A DNA stretch of 64,000 nt from Candidatus Enterococcus huntleyi (GCF_009933175.1 NZ_MAEJ01000030.1:186001-250000), one strand, 5' to 3'. Positions 33,408 through 42,477 are shown, counted from the first letter of the stretch. Notes: generated by a model from the letters alone, not told the origin. Numbers and translations are program-made.

Positions 33408-34307
33408 ATGTTAGAAGTGAAAAATTTAGTCAAAACTTTTGGCGATTATGTCGCAGTTGATGACTTGAGTTTTACAATTCCTGAAGGGAAAATAATGGGT
33501 TTGATTGGTCAGAATGGAGCTGGAAAAACGACGACTTTTCGTTTGATTCTGGATTTTCTGACGGCAGACTCAGGAGAAGTTTTATGGGATGGACACAGAT
33601 TGACCGAGAATGATTACAATATTATCGGTTACCTGCCAGAAGAACGTGGCTTATATCCTAAGATTACGATCCAAGATCAATTACTGTATTTTGCAGCGTT
33701 ACGTGGAAAATCAAAGAAAGAAATTGAACCGAAAATTGACGAGTTAATGGAAAAATTCCAAGTCAAAGGGAAAAAAACAGATAAGGTTAAATCTTTATCA
33801 AAAGGGAATCAACAAAAAGTCCAGTTGATTGCGACTTTAATTCATGAACCTAAATTAATCATTTTAGATGAACCGTTTAGTGGCTTGGATCCAGTTAATG
33901 CTGAATTATTAAAAGATGGCATTATCGAGTTAAAAGATAAAGGTTCGTGCGTTATTTTTTCTAGTCATAATATGGACAACGTTGAAAAAATCTGCGATCA
34001 CTTAATCATGTTGAATAACGGTCGGACAGTTTTGGATGGAAAAGTCCATGAGATCCGCCAATCATTCGGTCGAACTAAAGTTTTCTTAGAGTCGGATTTG
34101 GCTGCCGATACAGTACTAGCAATTGAAGGCGTCAAGGAAGTGCAAGTAAGAGAGGATCAAACATTAGATATTACGCTAGCTGATCCGAAAGCTGGGGCAG
34201 AAATTTTTGCGAAAGCTACTCAATCAGGCTACATTCCGATGTTTAACCAACAACCACCAACCTTAGAGGAAATATTTAAAATGAAAGCTGGTGCAATCAA
34301 TGAGTAA
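33408..34307 (+). CDS. ABC transporter ATP-binding protein (NatA-like)
   Basis: A 299-residue ATPase: Walker A GQNGAGKTT, signature SKGNQQKVQL (a variant with K-G-N-Q where SGGQ is usual, common in NatA-type exporters), Walker B LIILDEPFSGLDPVN and H-loop SSHNM. The C-terminal 80 residues form the accessory domain of the DUF4162 type. ATG 33408 (MLEVKNLVKTF) follows GAGGAGTGG. The permease start overlaps its end by 8 bases. It energises export of sodium, drugs or peptides; no substrate can be inferred. Confidence 0.92.
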   Translation: MLEVKNLVKTFGDYVAVDDLSFTIPEGKIMGLIGQNGAGKTTTFRLILDFLTADSGEVLWDGHRLTENDYNIIGYLPEERGLYPKITIQDQLLYFAALRGKSKKEIEPKIDELMEKFQVKGKKTDKVKSLSKGNQQKVQLIATLIHEPKLIILDEPFSGLDPVNAELLKDGIIELKDKGSCVIFSSHNMDNVEKICDHLIMLNNGRTVLDGKVHEIRQSFGRTKVFLESDLAADTVLAIEGVKEVQVREDQTLDITLADPKAGAEIFAKATQSGYIPMFNQQPPTLEEIFKMKAGAINE

Positions 34308-35574
34308 ATTTTGGATTATCACATCAGATGTTTATAAGAAAAATGTTAAATCAATTTCTTTTTTAGTTATGATATTAGTCCCATTTATTATGCTAGGAGT
34401 TGTCTATCTTGCTGGCATGTTTGCAGGGGATATGGCAACCGTCGACAAAATCGGCTTAGTTTCTAATCAACCAGAAGTGGCGCAAGCATTAGCTGCCGAT
34501 AAATCATCCGACTATGAGTTCACAGCAATTGATTCAGCAAAAGAAGCTCAGAAAGAATTGAGTGATGAAAAAATCGATGCTTACATGGTAGTGACGATTG
34601 ATGAAGAAGCAATGACTGCCAAAGGAGAATTGTTTAGCCAATCTTCTATGGGACAAAGTACTGAATTGATTTTACAACAATTACTAGGTTCTCTCCAATC
34701 TTCTGGGCGCGCAACACAGCTAGGCTTAAGTCCTGAAGAAGTCGCAAGTTTGTCGCAACCAGCCGAATTTGTCAAACAGAAGGTCAGCTTTGATGATTCT
34801 GGAAAAATGACCGTCGGCGAAGACAATAGTGATATCCAATTTTTGGTGAGCTATGCTGCTACGATTGTACTCTTCATGATTATTATCACTTATGCACAAA
34901 TTATTGCGCAAGAGATTGCTTCTGAAAAAGGTACACGGATTATGGAAGTCATCTTGTCCAGTACCAAAGCGCAAACTCATTTTTATGGAAAATTAACCGG
35001 TGTCTTGCTAGTTGCTGTGACACAAATCGTCTTGTATGTGGTTATTTTCGGAGTTGCATTCATGAAATTTAAAGATCTAGAAATTGTGAAGCAGTTTACT
35101 GAAAGTGGTGCTCTACAGAAAATTGTCGGGCCTTTCCTTGGCTTTACAGCAATCTTCATCCTTCTAGGAATTCTAATTTATTCTGTTTTAGCCGCGCTTT
35201 GTGGCTCATTAGTCAACAAAGCAGAAGATACAGCCAAAGCCATCTTGCCTGTGACTTATCTGTCATTAGGTGCTTACATGTTAGGCTTAACTCTTGGTGC
35301 TTCTGATCCAAATAATGTCGTGATTCGTGTGAGTTCGTACATTCCATTCCTATCCTCTTACGTGATGCCAATTCGTTTGGCTAATGAAACAGTTGATATG
35401 ACCGGGGCTGCGATTTCAGTAGTTGTACTGATTGTTTCAACGTTCGTGTTAATGTATTTATCTGCAACCTTGTACAAATCAAATGTCTTGGTTTATAGCG
35501 AAGGCGGATTGTTCTCTTCATTAAAACAATCTTTATCAATTATGAAAAATGAAAAAAGAAGCAAAGCAAGATAA
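34300..35574 (+). CDS. ABC-2 type transporter permease (NatB-like)
   Basis: A 424-residue permease of the ABC2_membrane_3 family. One N-terminal span (about 17-40), a large extracytoplasmic domain (about 45-180), then five spans in the C-terminal half. This topology matches Bacillus NatB of the NatAB Na+ extruder and related exporters. ATG 34300 (MSKFWIITSDVYKKN) overlaps the ATPase gene. It is the last gene of the PadR operon and ends in a good terminator. Confidence 0.9.
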   Translation: MSKFWIITSDVYKKNVKSISFLVMILVPFIMLGVVYLAGMFAGDMATVDKIGLVSNQPEVAQALAADKSSDYEFTAIDSAKEAQKELSDEKIDAYMVVTIDEEAMTAKGELFSQSSMGQSTELILQQLLGSLQSSGRATQLGLSPEEVASLSQPAEFVKQKVSFDDSGKMTVGEDNSDIQFLVSYAATIVLFMIIITYAQIIAQEIASEKGTRIMEVILSSTKAQTHFYGKLTGVLLVAVTQIVLYVVIFGVAFMKFKDLEIVKQFTESGALQKIVGPFLGFTAIFILLGILIYSVLAALCGSLVNKAEDTAKAILPVTYLSLGAYMLGLTLGASDPNNVVIRVSSYIPFLSSYVMPIRLANETVDMTGAAISVVVLIVSTFVLMYLSATLYKSNVLVYSEGGLFSSLKQSLSIMKNEKRSKAR

Positions 35575-35591
35575 AAATAGATAGTAGAAAA

Positions 35592-35634
35592 ACGTTGGAG
35601 ACGAGTATTAACAGATCGTCTCCAGCGTCTTTTT
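35592..35634 (+). terminator. Terminator of the PadR-ABC operon
   Basis: ACGTTGGAGACGA (35592-35604) pairs with TCGTCTCCAGCGT (35617-35629), followed by a T5-containing tract. Confidence 0.88.
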
Positions 35635-35680
35635 GTACATATTAAAGAAAGTATTTATGGTGCGTGCTAGAAAGCGCTGA

Positions 35681-36051
35681 AATGAAGTGAACTGTTCCAA
35701 TATACAAGATTGCTCAACGCCTACCATCCTGCTACTACGAAACTTGGTAAGTGGGACTGGCAGCTAGGAGCTTTTAAATGAAGTGAACTGTTCCATTTCA
35801 CAAGATTGCTCTACGCCTACCATCCTGCTACTACGAAACTTGGTAAATGGGACTGGCAGCTAGGAGCTTTCAAATGGAGTGAACTGTTCCAGTTTACGAG
35901 ATTGCTCAACGCCTACCATCCCACTAATTTACTTATATAAGTGGGACTGGCAGCTAGGAGCTTTCAAATGGAGTGAAATGTACCATTTCACAAAATTGCT
36001 CTACGCCTACCATCCTGCTACTACGAAACTTGGTAAGCAGGACTGGCAATA
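35681..36051 (+). repeat. Four tandem ~96-bp structured repeats
   Basis: Units begin at 35681, 35777, 35873 and 35967 (periods 96, 96, 94); the last is truncated near 36051. Each has hairpin H1 (GTGAACTG-type arms, 3-base loop) and hairpin H2 (CCCACT/AGTGGG-type arms, 14-16-base loop), with conserved CTACGCCTACCAT and CAGCTAGGAGCTTT words between. Paired positions change together between units. No ORF is conserved. A fifth copy lies inverted at 38873-38964. Confidence 0.92.
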
Positions 36052-36110
36052 ACAGATCGCTTTTTAAAATTTTTCATAAAGTGTTGGTAATTAGAGATTT
36101 TCGGATTTTT

Positions 36111-36258
36111 TCCCACTAGTGTCTATTCGCACAGTTTTGGAGATTTTTAGAAGAGTGTCAAATGACAAGAATCCATTGTCTAGTAGGTTTTTCTGATAAA
36201 GTCACTCTTTTCACTTCACTTTTTACCGTGAAATCTGTGCGAATGAAGACTAGTGGGA
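36111..36258. mobile_element. MITE-like palindromic element A (148 bp)
   Basis: Terminal inverted repeats of about 23 bases: CCCACTAGTGTCTATTCGCACAG at the left is matched with three mismatches by the complement of the right end (key words CCCACTAGT and ATTCGCACAG). T and A tracts flank the two ends. There is no transposase. A second copy lies at 36423-36568. Confidence 0.7.
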
Positions 36259-36422
36259 ATAAACGGGACATTTCTCTTCACTACAATGCTCGAATTGAAA
36301 TGTATAGGGGAGTGAGAATCCTATAGATAGGGGATTCTATGGGCGATTTTTATAATAAAATCAAAAAATAAAATCTATATCTAGTCCTGTTCCTCATTCG
36401 CATAAAGGTTTCACTGTTTTTT

Positions 36423-36568
36423 CTCACTAGTGGCTATTCGCACACTTTCAGAAATTTTTAGAAGCGCGTCAAATAGCAAGAATCCATTGCCTAGTAGGTT
36501 TTTCTTTCAAAATTAGCTTTTTCACCTGGCTGTTCTTAATAAAAAGTGTGCGAATGAAGACTAGTAGC
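36423..36568. mobile_element. MITE-like palindromic element B (146 bp)
   Basis: Same structure as element A and about 310 bp from it. The inner end of the arm reads CGCACACTTT / AAAGTGTGCG where element A has CGCACAG / CTGTGCG, so pairing is kept through paired changes. Shared middle words include AAGAATCCATTG and CTAGTAGGTTTTTCT. Confidence 0.7.
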
Positions 36569-36930
36569 AAAAAAAATGATTATTTTATATCTCTAGCCTG
36601 TGTTAAATAACAGTTTATGAATGATGAAATCAGAAAACTGTGGTGTTTTCATCGGTCAAGAACTCGGTTTTGGCTCGATCCAAACATTGGTTTTATTGGC
36701 TATTTCAGTCGTCACTGTTGGCATTCCTGTTTATCTGCAAGATGCGCCATTTGGGTGTCAGCTTTTCAAGGATATTGATGATGGGCTTTCTTTTCTTTTT
36801 CAATAGCCTCCATCGTGTCTCACATAGGATCACACGAGTGGTACCTATTGCAAAATGATAATCGAAATAATTGACGTTGGACAAAATAAATTAGAAAATA
36901 GAAGAGTAGAAATAAGAAGGAGGAATTCTT
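36569..36930. other. Gene-free remainder of the repeat island
   Basis: Only short frames are open here (for example 36621-36806, hydrophobic in part), without ribosome sites or recognisable family. Decayed coding DNA is possible. The right end holds the ribosome site of the next gene. Confidence 0.4.
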
Positions 36931-37749
36931 TTGGATAATATGTATAAGGAATTAACTAATGGTTTGAAAATGCCTCGTTTAGGGCTTGGTGTATGGCGTG
37001 TTGAAGACAGTCAAGCAGCTGATGCAGTGGAGTGGGCGCTTGAAGCGGGTTATCGAATGATTGATACCGCGAAGGTCTATAAAAATGAAAAGGGCGTAGG
37101 CGAAGGGATTCGTCGCTCGTCTGTTCCGAGAGAAGATATTTTTGTTACGACAAAACTGTGGAATGATGACCAAGGTTATGAATCTGCTCTGAAGGCTTTT
37201 GACGATAGTCTTGAGCGCTTAGGCTTGGATTATGTAGACTTGTATTTGATTCACTGGCCAGTCGCTGGAAAATACAAAGATTCGTGGAAAGCATTAGAAG
37301 AAATTTATGCCAGTGGTCGTGCAAGAGCGATTGGTGTCTCTAACTTCCATCAACATCATATCGAAGATTTGATGACAACAGCAACAATCAAACCTTTAGT
37401 TGATCAAATTGAGATTCATCCAACGCTGACACAAGAACCTTTACGCAAGTATCTAGATGATGAATCAATTGCCGTTGAGGCTTGGTCTCCATTAGGGCAA
37501 GGGACGATTTTAGAAACACCTGAGCTAGTCAAAATTGGTGAAAAATATGGCAAATCAGCTGCCCAAGTAATCATTCGTTGGCACTTACAAAACGATATTA
37601 TCGTGATTCCAAAATCATCTCATGAAGGTCGTATCAAAGAAAACTTCGATGTTTTTGACTTTACGTTAACACCAGAAGAAATTAAACAAATTAACGAGCT
37701 AAATATTGATGAACGATTAGGATCTGATCCAGACTCATTTGATTTTTAA
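36931..37749 (+). CDS. Aldo/keto reductase
   Basis: A 272-residue NADPH-dependent aldo/keto reductase of the 2,5-diketo-gluconate reductase group. The tetrad is visible: Asp in GYRMIDTAKVYKNE (with Tyr), Lys in FVTTKLWNDD and His in YLIHWPVAGKY; the cofactor motif IPKSSHEGRIKEN is near the C-terminus. The start is TTG 36931 with AAGGAGG 8 bases upstream; the ATG at 36940 would be too far. Reduces small aldehydes or ketones; physiological substrate unknown. Monocistronic. Confidence 0.92.
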   Translation: MDNMYKELTNGLKMPRLGLGVWRVEDSQAADAVEWALEAGYRMIDTAKVYKNEKGVGEGIRRSSVPREDIFVTTKLWNDDQGYESALKAFDDSLERLGLDYVDLYLIHWPVAGKYKDSWKALEEIYASGRARAIGVSNFHQHHIEDLMTTATIKPLVDQIEIHPTLTQEPLRKYLDDESIAVEAWSPLGQGTILETPELVKIGEKYGKSAAQVIIRWHLQNDIIVIPKSSHEGRIKENFDVFDFTLTPEEIKQINELNIDERLGSDPDSFDF

Positions 37750-37757
37750 ACAAACTA

Positions 37758-37808
37758 AGCATTTCTTGAGCACGCATTTTATACGTACCTCAAGAAATGC
37801 TTTTTTTC
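37758..37808. terminator. Terminator of the aldo/keto reductase gene
   Basis: A perfect 13-bp stem, AGCATTTCTTGAG (37758-37770) against CTCAAGAAATGCT (37789-37801), then T7. It lies between convergent genes. Confidence 0.92.
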
Positions 37809-37837
37809 TACTCTGTATCTATTTTGACTAGTCGGAT

Positions 37838-38569
37838 TTATCCAACAACAGACATCTCATTAACAAAGTAATCGAATATTCTCTGTTCTTTTTCATCCAC
37901 GTGATGCGTTAGTTCTGGGTGCCACTGAACGCCTAAGATAGCAGACCCGTCATCAGCCTCAACTGCTTCGACTAATCCATCGGTTGACCAAGCTGTCGCA
38001 ATTAATTTAGGTGAAACATCCTTAATCGCTTGGTGGTGGTAGGAATTGACATAAGAATTATCAGGAACAAGTTGACTGATTCGGCTATTGGGCGCCACGT
38101 TGATTCGGTGCGTAGAAAATTGTGGTGCAGTCGGTTGTTGCTCATGTTTGACCGACCATTGTTCATATTGAGACAAATCTTGGTAAAGGCTGCCCCCTAA
38201 AACAACATTCAATAACTGCGTGCCACGGCATACAGAAAGAATCGGTTTCTTTTGCTTGATGGCTTCTTTAATTAAAGCTGCTTCAAAAATATCTCGCGAA
38301 TAGTTGGTCTCTTGCAATTTCGGATGAGGCTCTTCATTGTAGAGACGCGGACTGACGTCTTGCCCGCCAGCTAATAACAATTTATCTATATTTTTAATAT
38401 ATTCTTTAGCGGTATCTGGATGGCTAATCGGTAAAATGAACGGTAAGCCACCTGCCTCTAAAACACCATCTACAAAACCTTGTGGTGTATAAGTAACAAA
38501 ATTTCCATTAAATACCTCTGTCGCATGAATTAGCTGATTACCAGCAATTCCAATAATTGGTTGTTTCAC
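37838..38569 (-). CDS. Class I glutamine amidotransferase-like hydrolase (peptidase C26)
   Basis: A 243-residue enzyme of the gamma-glutamyl-GABA hydrolase (PuuD-like) family. The nucleophile is Cys114 in PILSVCRGTQLLN; the catalytic His and Glu are in LGVQWHPE. It hydrolyses gamma-glutamyl amide bonds, for instance in glutathione-like or putrescine-derived compounds; no puu genes are nearby. The start is GTG 38569 (MKQPIIGIAGNQ) with AAAGGAG upstream, not the longer frame reaching 38623. Confidence 0.88.
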   Translation of the reverse strand: MKQPIIGIAGNQLIHATEVFNGNFVTYTPQGFVDGVLEAGGLPFILPISHPDTAKEYIKNIDKLLLAGGQDVSPRLYNEEPHPKLQETNYSRDIFEAALIKEAIKQKKPILSVCRGTQLLNVVLGGSLYQDLSQYEQWSVKHEQQPTAPQFSTHRINVAPNSRISQLVPDNSYVNSYHHQAIKDVSPKLIATAWSTDGLVEAVEADDGSAILGVQWHPELTHHVDEKEQRIFDYFVNEMSVVG

Positions 38570-38713
38570 AAAATCACTCCTTTTCCTTTCTATTGTAACA
38601 TGCTGATTCGCACGACAAAACATTTAAGAGTTCCCAAGATATTTTCACAAACTAGTCTCATTTAGACCAAGCTTTGACCATTGAAAGATGTTTTCTTTTG
38701 CTCAATTATTTGG

Positions 38714-38719
38714 TATACT
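38714..38719 (+). promoter_or_regulatory. Extended -10 promoter of the leader RNA
   Basis: TGG-TATACT carries the TGn extension; the -35 region (near 38691-38697) is T-rich and weak. Transcription should begin near 38726. Confidence 0.55.
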
Positions 38720-38725
38720 CAAAAC

Positions 38726-38871
38726 ATATCTGAATAAAAATGGTTGGGCGAAAGCTTTCAAGGATTCAGTTCTTCAAGGGGTGAGAAGAACACAGAGGGA
38801 TAAGTCCGCCAGCTAATCGATGTCATTTCAAAGACACTGGACTTTCTAAATAAGGTTCAGTGTCTTTTTTT
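38726..38871 (+). ncRNA. Structured leader RNA with terminator upstream of the ntp operon (candidate riboswitch)
   Basis: From the start near 38726 the RNA can fold as nested helices: GGCG (38747-38750) with CGCC (38807-38810), and a hairpin GTTCTT (38769-38774) with AAGAAC (38786-38791). Conserved-looking single strands such as CAGAGGGATAAGTCC lie between. A strong intrinsic terminator follows: AAGACACTGGA with TTCAGTGTCTT, then T7-8 (38831-38871). The next gene is ntpF, 200 bases downstream. Leader plus terminator before a sodium-pump operon fits an ion-sensing riboswitch; the DUF1646 (Na+-I) class is a candidate, but I cannot verify its consensus. A small stand-alone RNA is the alternative. 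Confidence 0.55.
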
Positions 38872-38872
38872 G

Positions 38873-38964
38873 CCAATCCACTTATATAAGTACACTAGTG
38901 GGATGGTAGGCGTAGAGCGATTGTGTGAACTGAAACAGTTCACTACATGTAAAAGCTCTTAGCT
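38873..38964 (-). repeat. Inverted copy of the 96-bp structured repeat
   Basis: Its reverse complement contains the same words as the tandem units at 35.7-36.05 kb (AGTGAACTGTTTCAGTTCAC hairpin, GCTCTACGCCTACCATCCCACT, then TACTTATATAAGTGG). H1 is a perfect 8-bp stem at 38925-38943. It begins one base after the leader-RNA terminator T run. Confidence 0.88.
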
Positions 38965-39069
38965 TGTACGAGGCAATTTCAGAAGAGTGACTTAATAGTC
39001 GATTAGTGCGAGAGGCAGATTCTGCCACTTAATAAAAACATTTGCTGTAGAGAAAAGGATGTGAAAGTA

Positions 39070-39393
39070 ATGTTAGAAGCAATAAAAAAGATTCAAGCTG
39101 CAGAACTAGAAAATGAACAATTGAAAGAAGCGCTTATTACTAAGCTAAAAGTAGAAAATGAATTGCAAGAGCAAACGCTGCAAAAAATCAAAGAGCAAGC
39201 TCAAAAAGAAACAGCTCAAGAGGTTGAACAACTTGAAGCAAATCTAAAAGAGGCTCTTCAATTAGAAAACGCAGAATTGCTTTTGACTGCTGAAAAAAAA
39301 CGCGCGAGTTATCAACAACTTTATGACGAAAAAAAATCAAAGGCAGTCGGGGCAATTATTGAAAGGGTGAAGCAAACCTATGGCCGTCTCTAA
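39070..39393 (+). CDS. ntpF: V-type Na+-ATPase subunit NtpF (peripheral stalk, G-like)
   Basis: A 107-residue, highly charged alpha-helical protein (MLEAIKKIQAAELENEQLKE onward), as expected for the peripheral-stalk subunit that forms a coiled coil with NtpE and holds the catalytic head still. First gene of the ntp operon, which drives Na+ out at ATP cost in enterococci. Start ATG 39070 has AAAAGGAT about ten bases upstream; an in-frame GTG at 39061 is too close to it. The next gene overlaps by 14 bases. Confidence 0.9.
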   Translation: MLEAIKKIQAAELENEQLKEALITKLKVENELQEQTLQKIKEQAQKETAQEVEQLEANLKEALQLENAELLLTAEKKRASYQQLYDEKKSKAVGAIIERVKQTYGRL

Positions 39394-41392
39394 AATAGAA
39401 AAAGTGTCTATAATTTTAGAAAAAAAGAAATTGGAAAAGGTATTGCAAATACTTCAAGGATTGCAGGCGATTGAAGTCCGCGATTTATCAAATAAATCCG
39501 CGAGTAATTTTTGGGTAGAAGACTATTTTTCTGGCGCTTTTGAAAAAAAAGCAAGAACTAATGAAGAAGAGACAAACTTTCTTTTATTACAAATTGAAGA
39601 GGCGATTTTGTTCATGCAACGCAATGGCTCCGTCAATCAAAAGAAAACGGGTCTGCGTAGACAAGCGCTCTCTTTGAATGAATTAGAAGAACCATTTGAT
39701 GAAACACAATTTGCTGAAGATTTAAAAAGTATCTTGCAAATTAAGAAGGAATGGACGGCCGTACAGGAAAAGAAAAGTAAGGCCTATGAGAAAGAAACTT
39801 GGCTATCAACTTGGCAATATCTAGATATAAATCCAAGTAAATTTGACTCAACTAAAACAAAAATCACGATAGGTAGTTTACGTGAAACCGCCCAAGTGGA
39901 ATTTATTGAGGCCCTTAATCAACAGACAACGGCTTATGTGGAAGAGCTTTTTCATCATCCAAATGAGACTTATATTGGCTTGGTTTATCTAAATAACCAA
40001 CAAAAAGTAATTGATGAGATTCTTTCACAGTTCCATTTTACGAAGGTTGATTATCCTTATAATGAGTCACCTAAGAAGGAATTACAGCTAGTTCAAGAAG
40101 AAATTTCTACCTTGGTTCAACAAGAAAAAGAATTGGCTGCGATGATTGGTGATAGAGCCGCACAGCTTCGTGATCTGCAATGGGCAGAAGAGGTCTATCT
40201 TGCTCATCTTGAACGGGAACGAGTAAAAAATCAATTGGTCCAAGCAGAACATCTGACAATCATTCAAGGTTGGGTCGCTGTTGAAGACAAAGACCAGTTA
40301 CTCACTCAATGCGAGAAAGAATTTGGGGAACAAGCTATTTATATCAGCTTTGAAGAACCTACATCGGATGAAATTGGGACAGAAATCCCGACAAAGTTAA
40401 AAAATCATCCGCTGATTCGTCCGTTTGAAATGTTAACAGAAATGTATAGCTTGCCTAAATATGGCGAAATTGATCCAACGCCTTGGATGGCGCCATTCTA
40501 CTTTGTCTTTTTTGGCATGATGGTTGCCGATATTGGTTATGGCCTAGTGATGCTTTTGGGCACCATTGGAGCACAAAAATTGATGGTTTTCCCTCGTGGA
40601 ACCGCTCGTTTTGTCAAATTTTTCCAAATTCTATCAATCCCAACGATTTTATGGGGCTTTGTGTATAGCTCATTCTTCGGAATGGCTTTACCAAAAACCG
40701 TTTTTGGTGTCACACTGCCATTTCCAATTCTTTCAACGACAGATGATATGCAAACAATTCTGATTTTATCTGTAATTTTCGGCTTTATTCAAATTCTTTT
40801 AGGGCTGTTTATTGCGGGTAAAGAGCACATTAAACGCAAGGAATATTTGTCAGCGATTAGTAATGGATTTTCTTGGCAAGGGATTTTGATTGGGATTGCT
40901 TTAGCAGCAGTCGGTGCTTTGTTGCTGGATAACCAAGCTTTACTGATGGTTGGTGCAATAATCGCTGGTTTATCAGCATTATCTATCTTGATCATTCCAA
41001 TTATTCAATCACCTTCTAAACTGAAAGGTGCGGCCAAGGGAGCCTATAATTTATATGGGATCACGAGTTATATTGGCGATTTAGTCAGCTACACTCGTTT
41101 AATGGCTTTAGGAATCTCAGGGGGAAGTATTGCTTCGGCATTTAATTTGCTGGTAGCGTTTATGCCACCAATTGCGAGATTTACCATTGGTATCGTGTTA
41201 ATTCTTGTATTACACGGCTTAAATTTATTTTTATCTTTACTAGGTGCGTATGTGCATGGCGCGCGTCTTCAATATGTAGAATACTTTGGTAAATTTTACT
41301 CAGGCGGCGGTAGACCGTTTGTGCCTTTAAAAACGGCAGAAAAATATGTCAATATTGAAACCAAAAAAACGAACTCACAGGAGGAAATATAA
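39380..41392 (+). CDS. ntpI: V-type Na+-ATPase subunit NtpI (a subunit)
   Basis: A 670-residue a subunit. The N-terminal half (about residues 1-330) is a soluble coiled-coil domain that contacts the peripheral stalks; the C-terminal half has about eight spans forming the ion half-channels next to the c ring. The conserved membrane arginine region reads SYTRLMALGISGGS; another family block is FFGMMVADIGYGL. The start ATG 39380 overlaps ntpF by 14 bases. A CAGGAGGAAATA ribosome site for ntpK spans its stop codon. Confidence 0.95.
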   Translation: MAVSKIEKVSIILEKKKLEKVLQILQGLQAIEVRDLSNKSASNFWVEDYFSGAFEKKARTNEEETNFLLLQIEEAILFMQRNGSVNQKKTGLRRQALSLNELEEPFDETQFAEDLKSILQIKKEWTAVQEKKSKAYEKETWLSTWQYLDINPSKFDSTKTKITIGSLRETAQVEFIEALNQQTTAYVEELFHHPNETYIGLVYLNNQQKVIDEILSQFHFTKVDYPYNESPKKELQLVQEEISTLVQQEKELAAMIGDRAAQLRDLQWAEEVYLAHLERERVKNQLVQAEHLTIIQGWVAVEDKDQLLTQCEKEFGEQAIYISFEEPTSDEIGTEIPTKLKNHPLIRPFEMLTEMYSLPKYGEIDPTPWMAPFYFVFFGMMVADIGYGLVMLLGTIGAQKLMVFPRGTARFVKFFQILSIPTILWGFVYSSFFGMALPKTVFGVTLPFPILSTTDDMQTILILSVIFGFIQILLGLFIAGKEHIKRKEYLSAISNGFSWQGILIGIALAAVGALLLDNQALLMVGAIIAGLSALSILIIPIIQSPSKLKGAAKGAYNLYGITSYIGDLVSYTRLMALGISGGSIASAFNLLVAFMPPIARFTIGIVLILVLHGLNLFLSLLGAYVHGARLQYVEYFGKFYSGGGRPFVPLKTAEKYVNIETKKTNSQEEI

Positions 41393-41866
<474 letters not shown>

Positions 41867-41880
41867 TAGGGGGCTAGAGG

Positions 41881-42465
41881 ATGGATTCAATTGAAAAGAT
41901 TATCCAACAAATGAATACGCAAGCAAGCGAAGAAAGAGCTGTGCTTGAAGCAACTGAAAAAGCGCAACAAACGCAGAATTTCGAAAAAGAGAAGCTGCAA
42001 ATAGAGCAAGAAGAACAACAAAGACGACAAAAACGCCTGCAACAAGTAAAACAACAATACAAACAAATAGAAAATCGGCAACAGATTGATAATCGCCAAC
42101 AGCTACTAACTGAGAAGCAACAATTTCTTAGCCGTTTATTCAATGAAGCGTTGCAGGAGATGGAGAATTGGACTGAGGAGCAGCATTGTTCATTCGCGCA
42201 GGCTGCTTTATTAACCCTCCCATTGACTGGCCAACAATTATTTTTAGCTGGTGAGAAGACCGCTGCTTATTTTACTGACGCTTGGCTGACAGAAATGAAT
42301 CAAGCACTGCCTTATACATTGACTTTGTCGGAGGAGAAGCTCGTCAATAAAGCTGGTTTTTTAGTTGATGATGCCGGTGTTCAATATAATTTTCTATACA
42401 ATAATCTTTTGCAAGATATTGAAAATGAGATGCGTTTTGAAATGGCGACATACTTGTTTGGATAA
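41881..42465 (+). CDS. ntpE: V-type Na+-ATPase subunit NtpE (peripheral stalk)
   Basis: A 194-residue E subunit. The first 100 residues are a long Gln/Glu-rich coiled coil (QEEQQRRQKRLQQVKQQYKQ region) that pairs with NtpF, and the C-terminal globular part binds the catalytic head. Start ATG 41881 has GGGGGCTAGAGG upstream. The coding of the coiled coil is rich in CAA codons, giving long open frames on the other strand that are not genes. Confidence 0.9.
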   Translation: MDSIEKIIQQMNTQASEERAVLEATEKAQQTQNFEKEKLQIEQEEQQRRQKRLQQVKQQYKQIENRQQIDNRQQLLTEKQQFLSRLFNEALQEMENWTEEQHCSFAQAALLTLPLTGQQLFLAGEKTAAYFTDAWLTEMNQALPYTLTLSEEKLVNKAGFLVDDAGVQYNFLYNNLLQDIENEMRFEMATYLFG

Positions 42466-42477
42466 GGGGGGATTTAA

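Noticed and set aside
35681-36051. CRISPR array
   Set aside because: The tandem units are 96 bp and nearly identical along their whole length; there are no unique spacers and no cas genes.
36621-36858. Two overlapping ORFs of 61 and 72 codons in the repeat island
   Set aside because: No usable ribosome site, no recognisable domain, and the two frames compete for the same DNA; more likely chance frames or decayed sequence.
41874-42143. Cys-rich 89-codon minus-strand ORF opposite ntpE
   Set aside because: It is the complement of the CAA/GAA-rich coiled-coil coding; no start signals.
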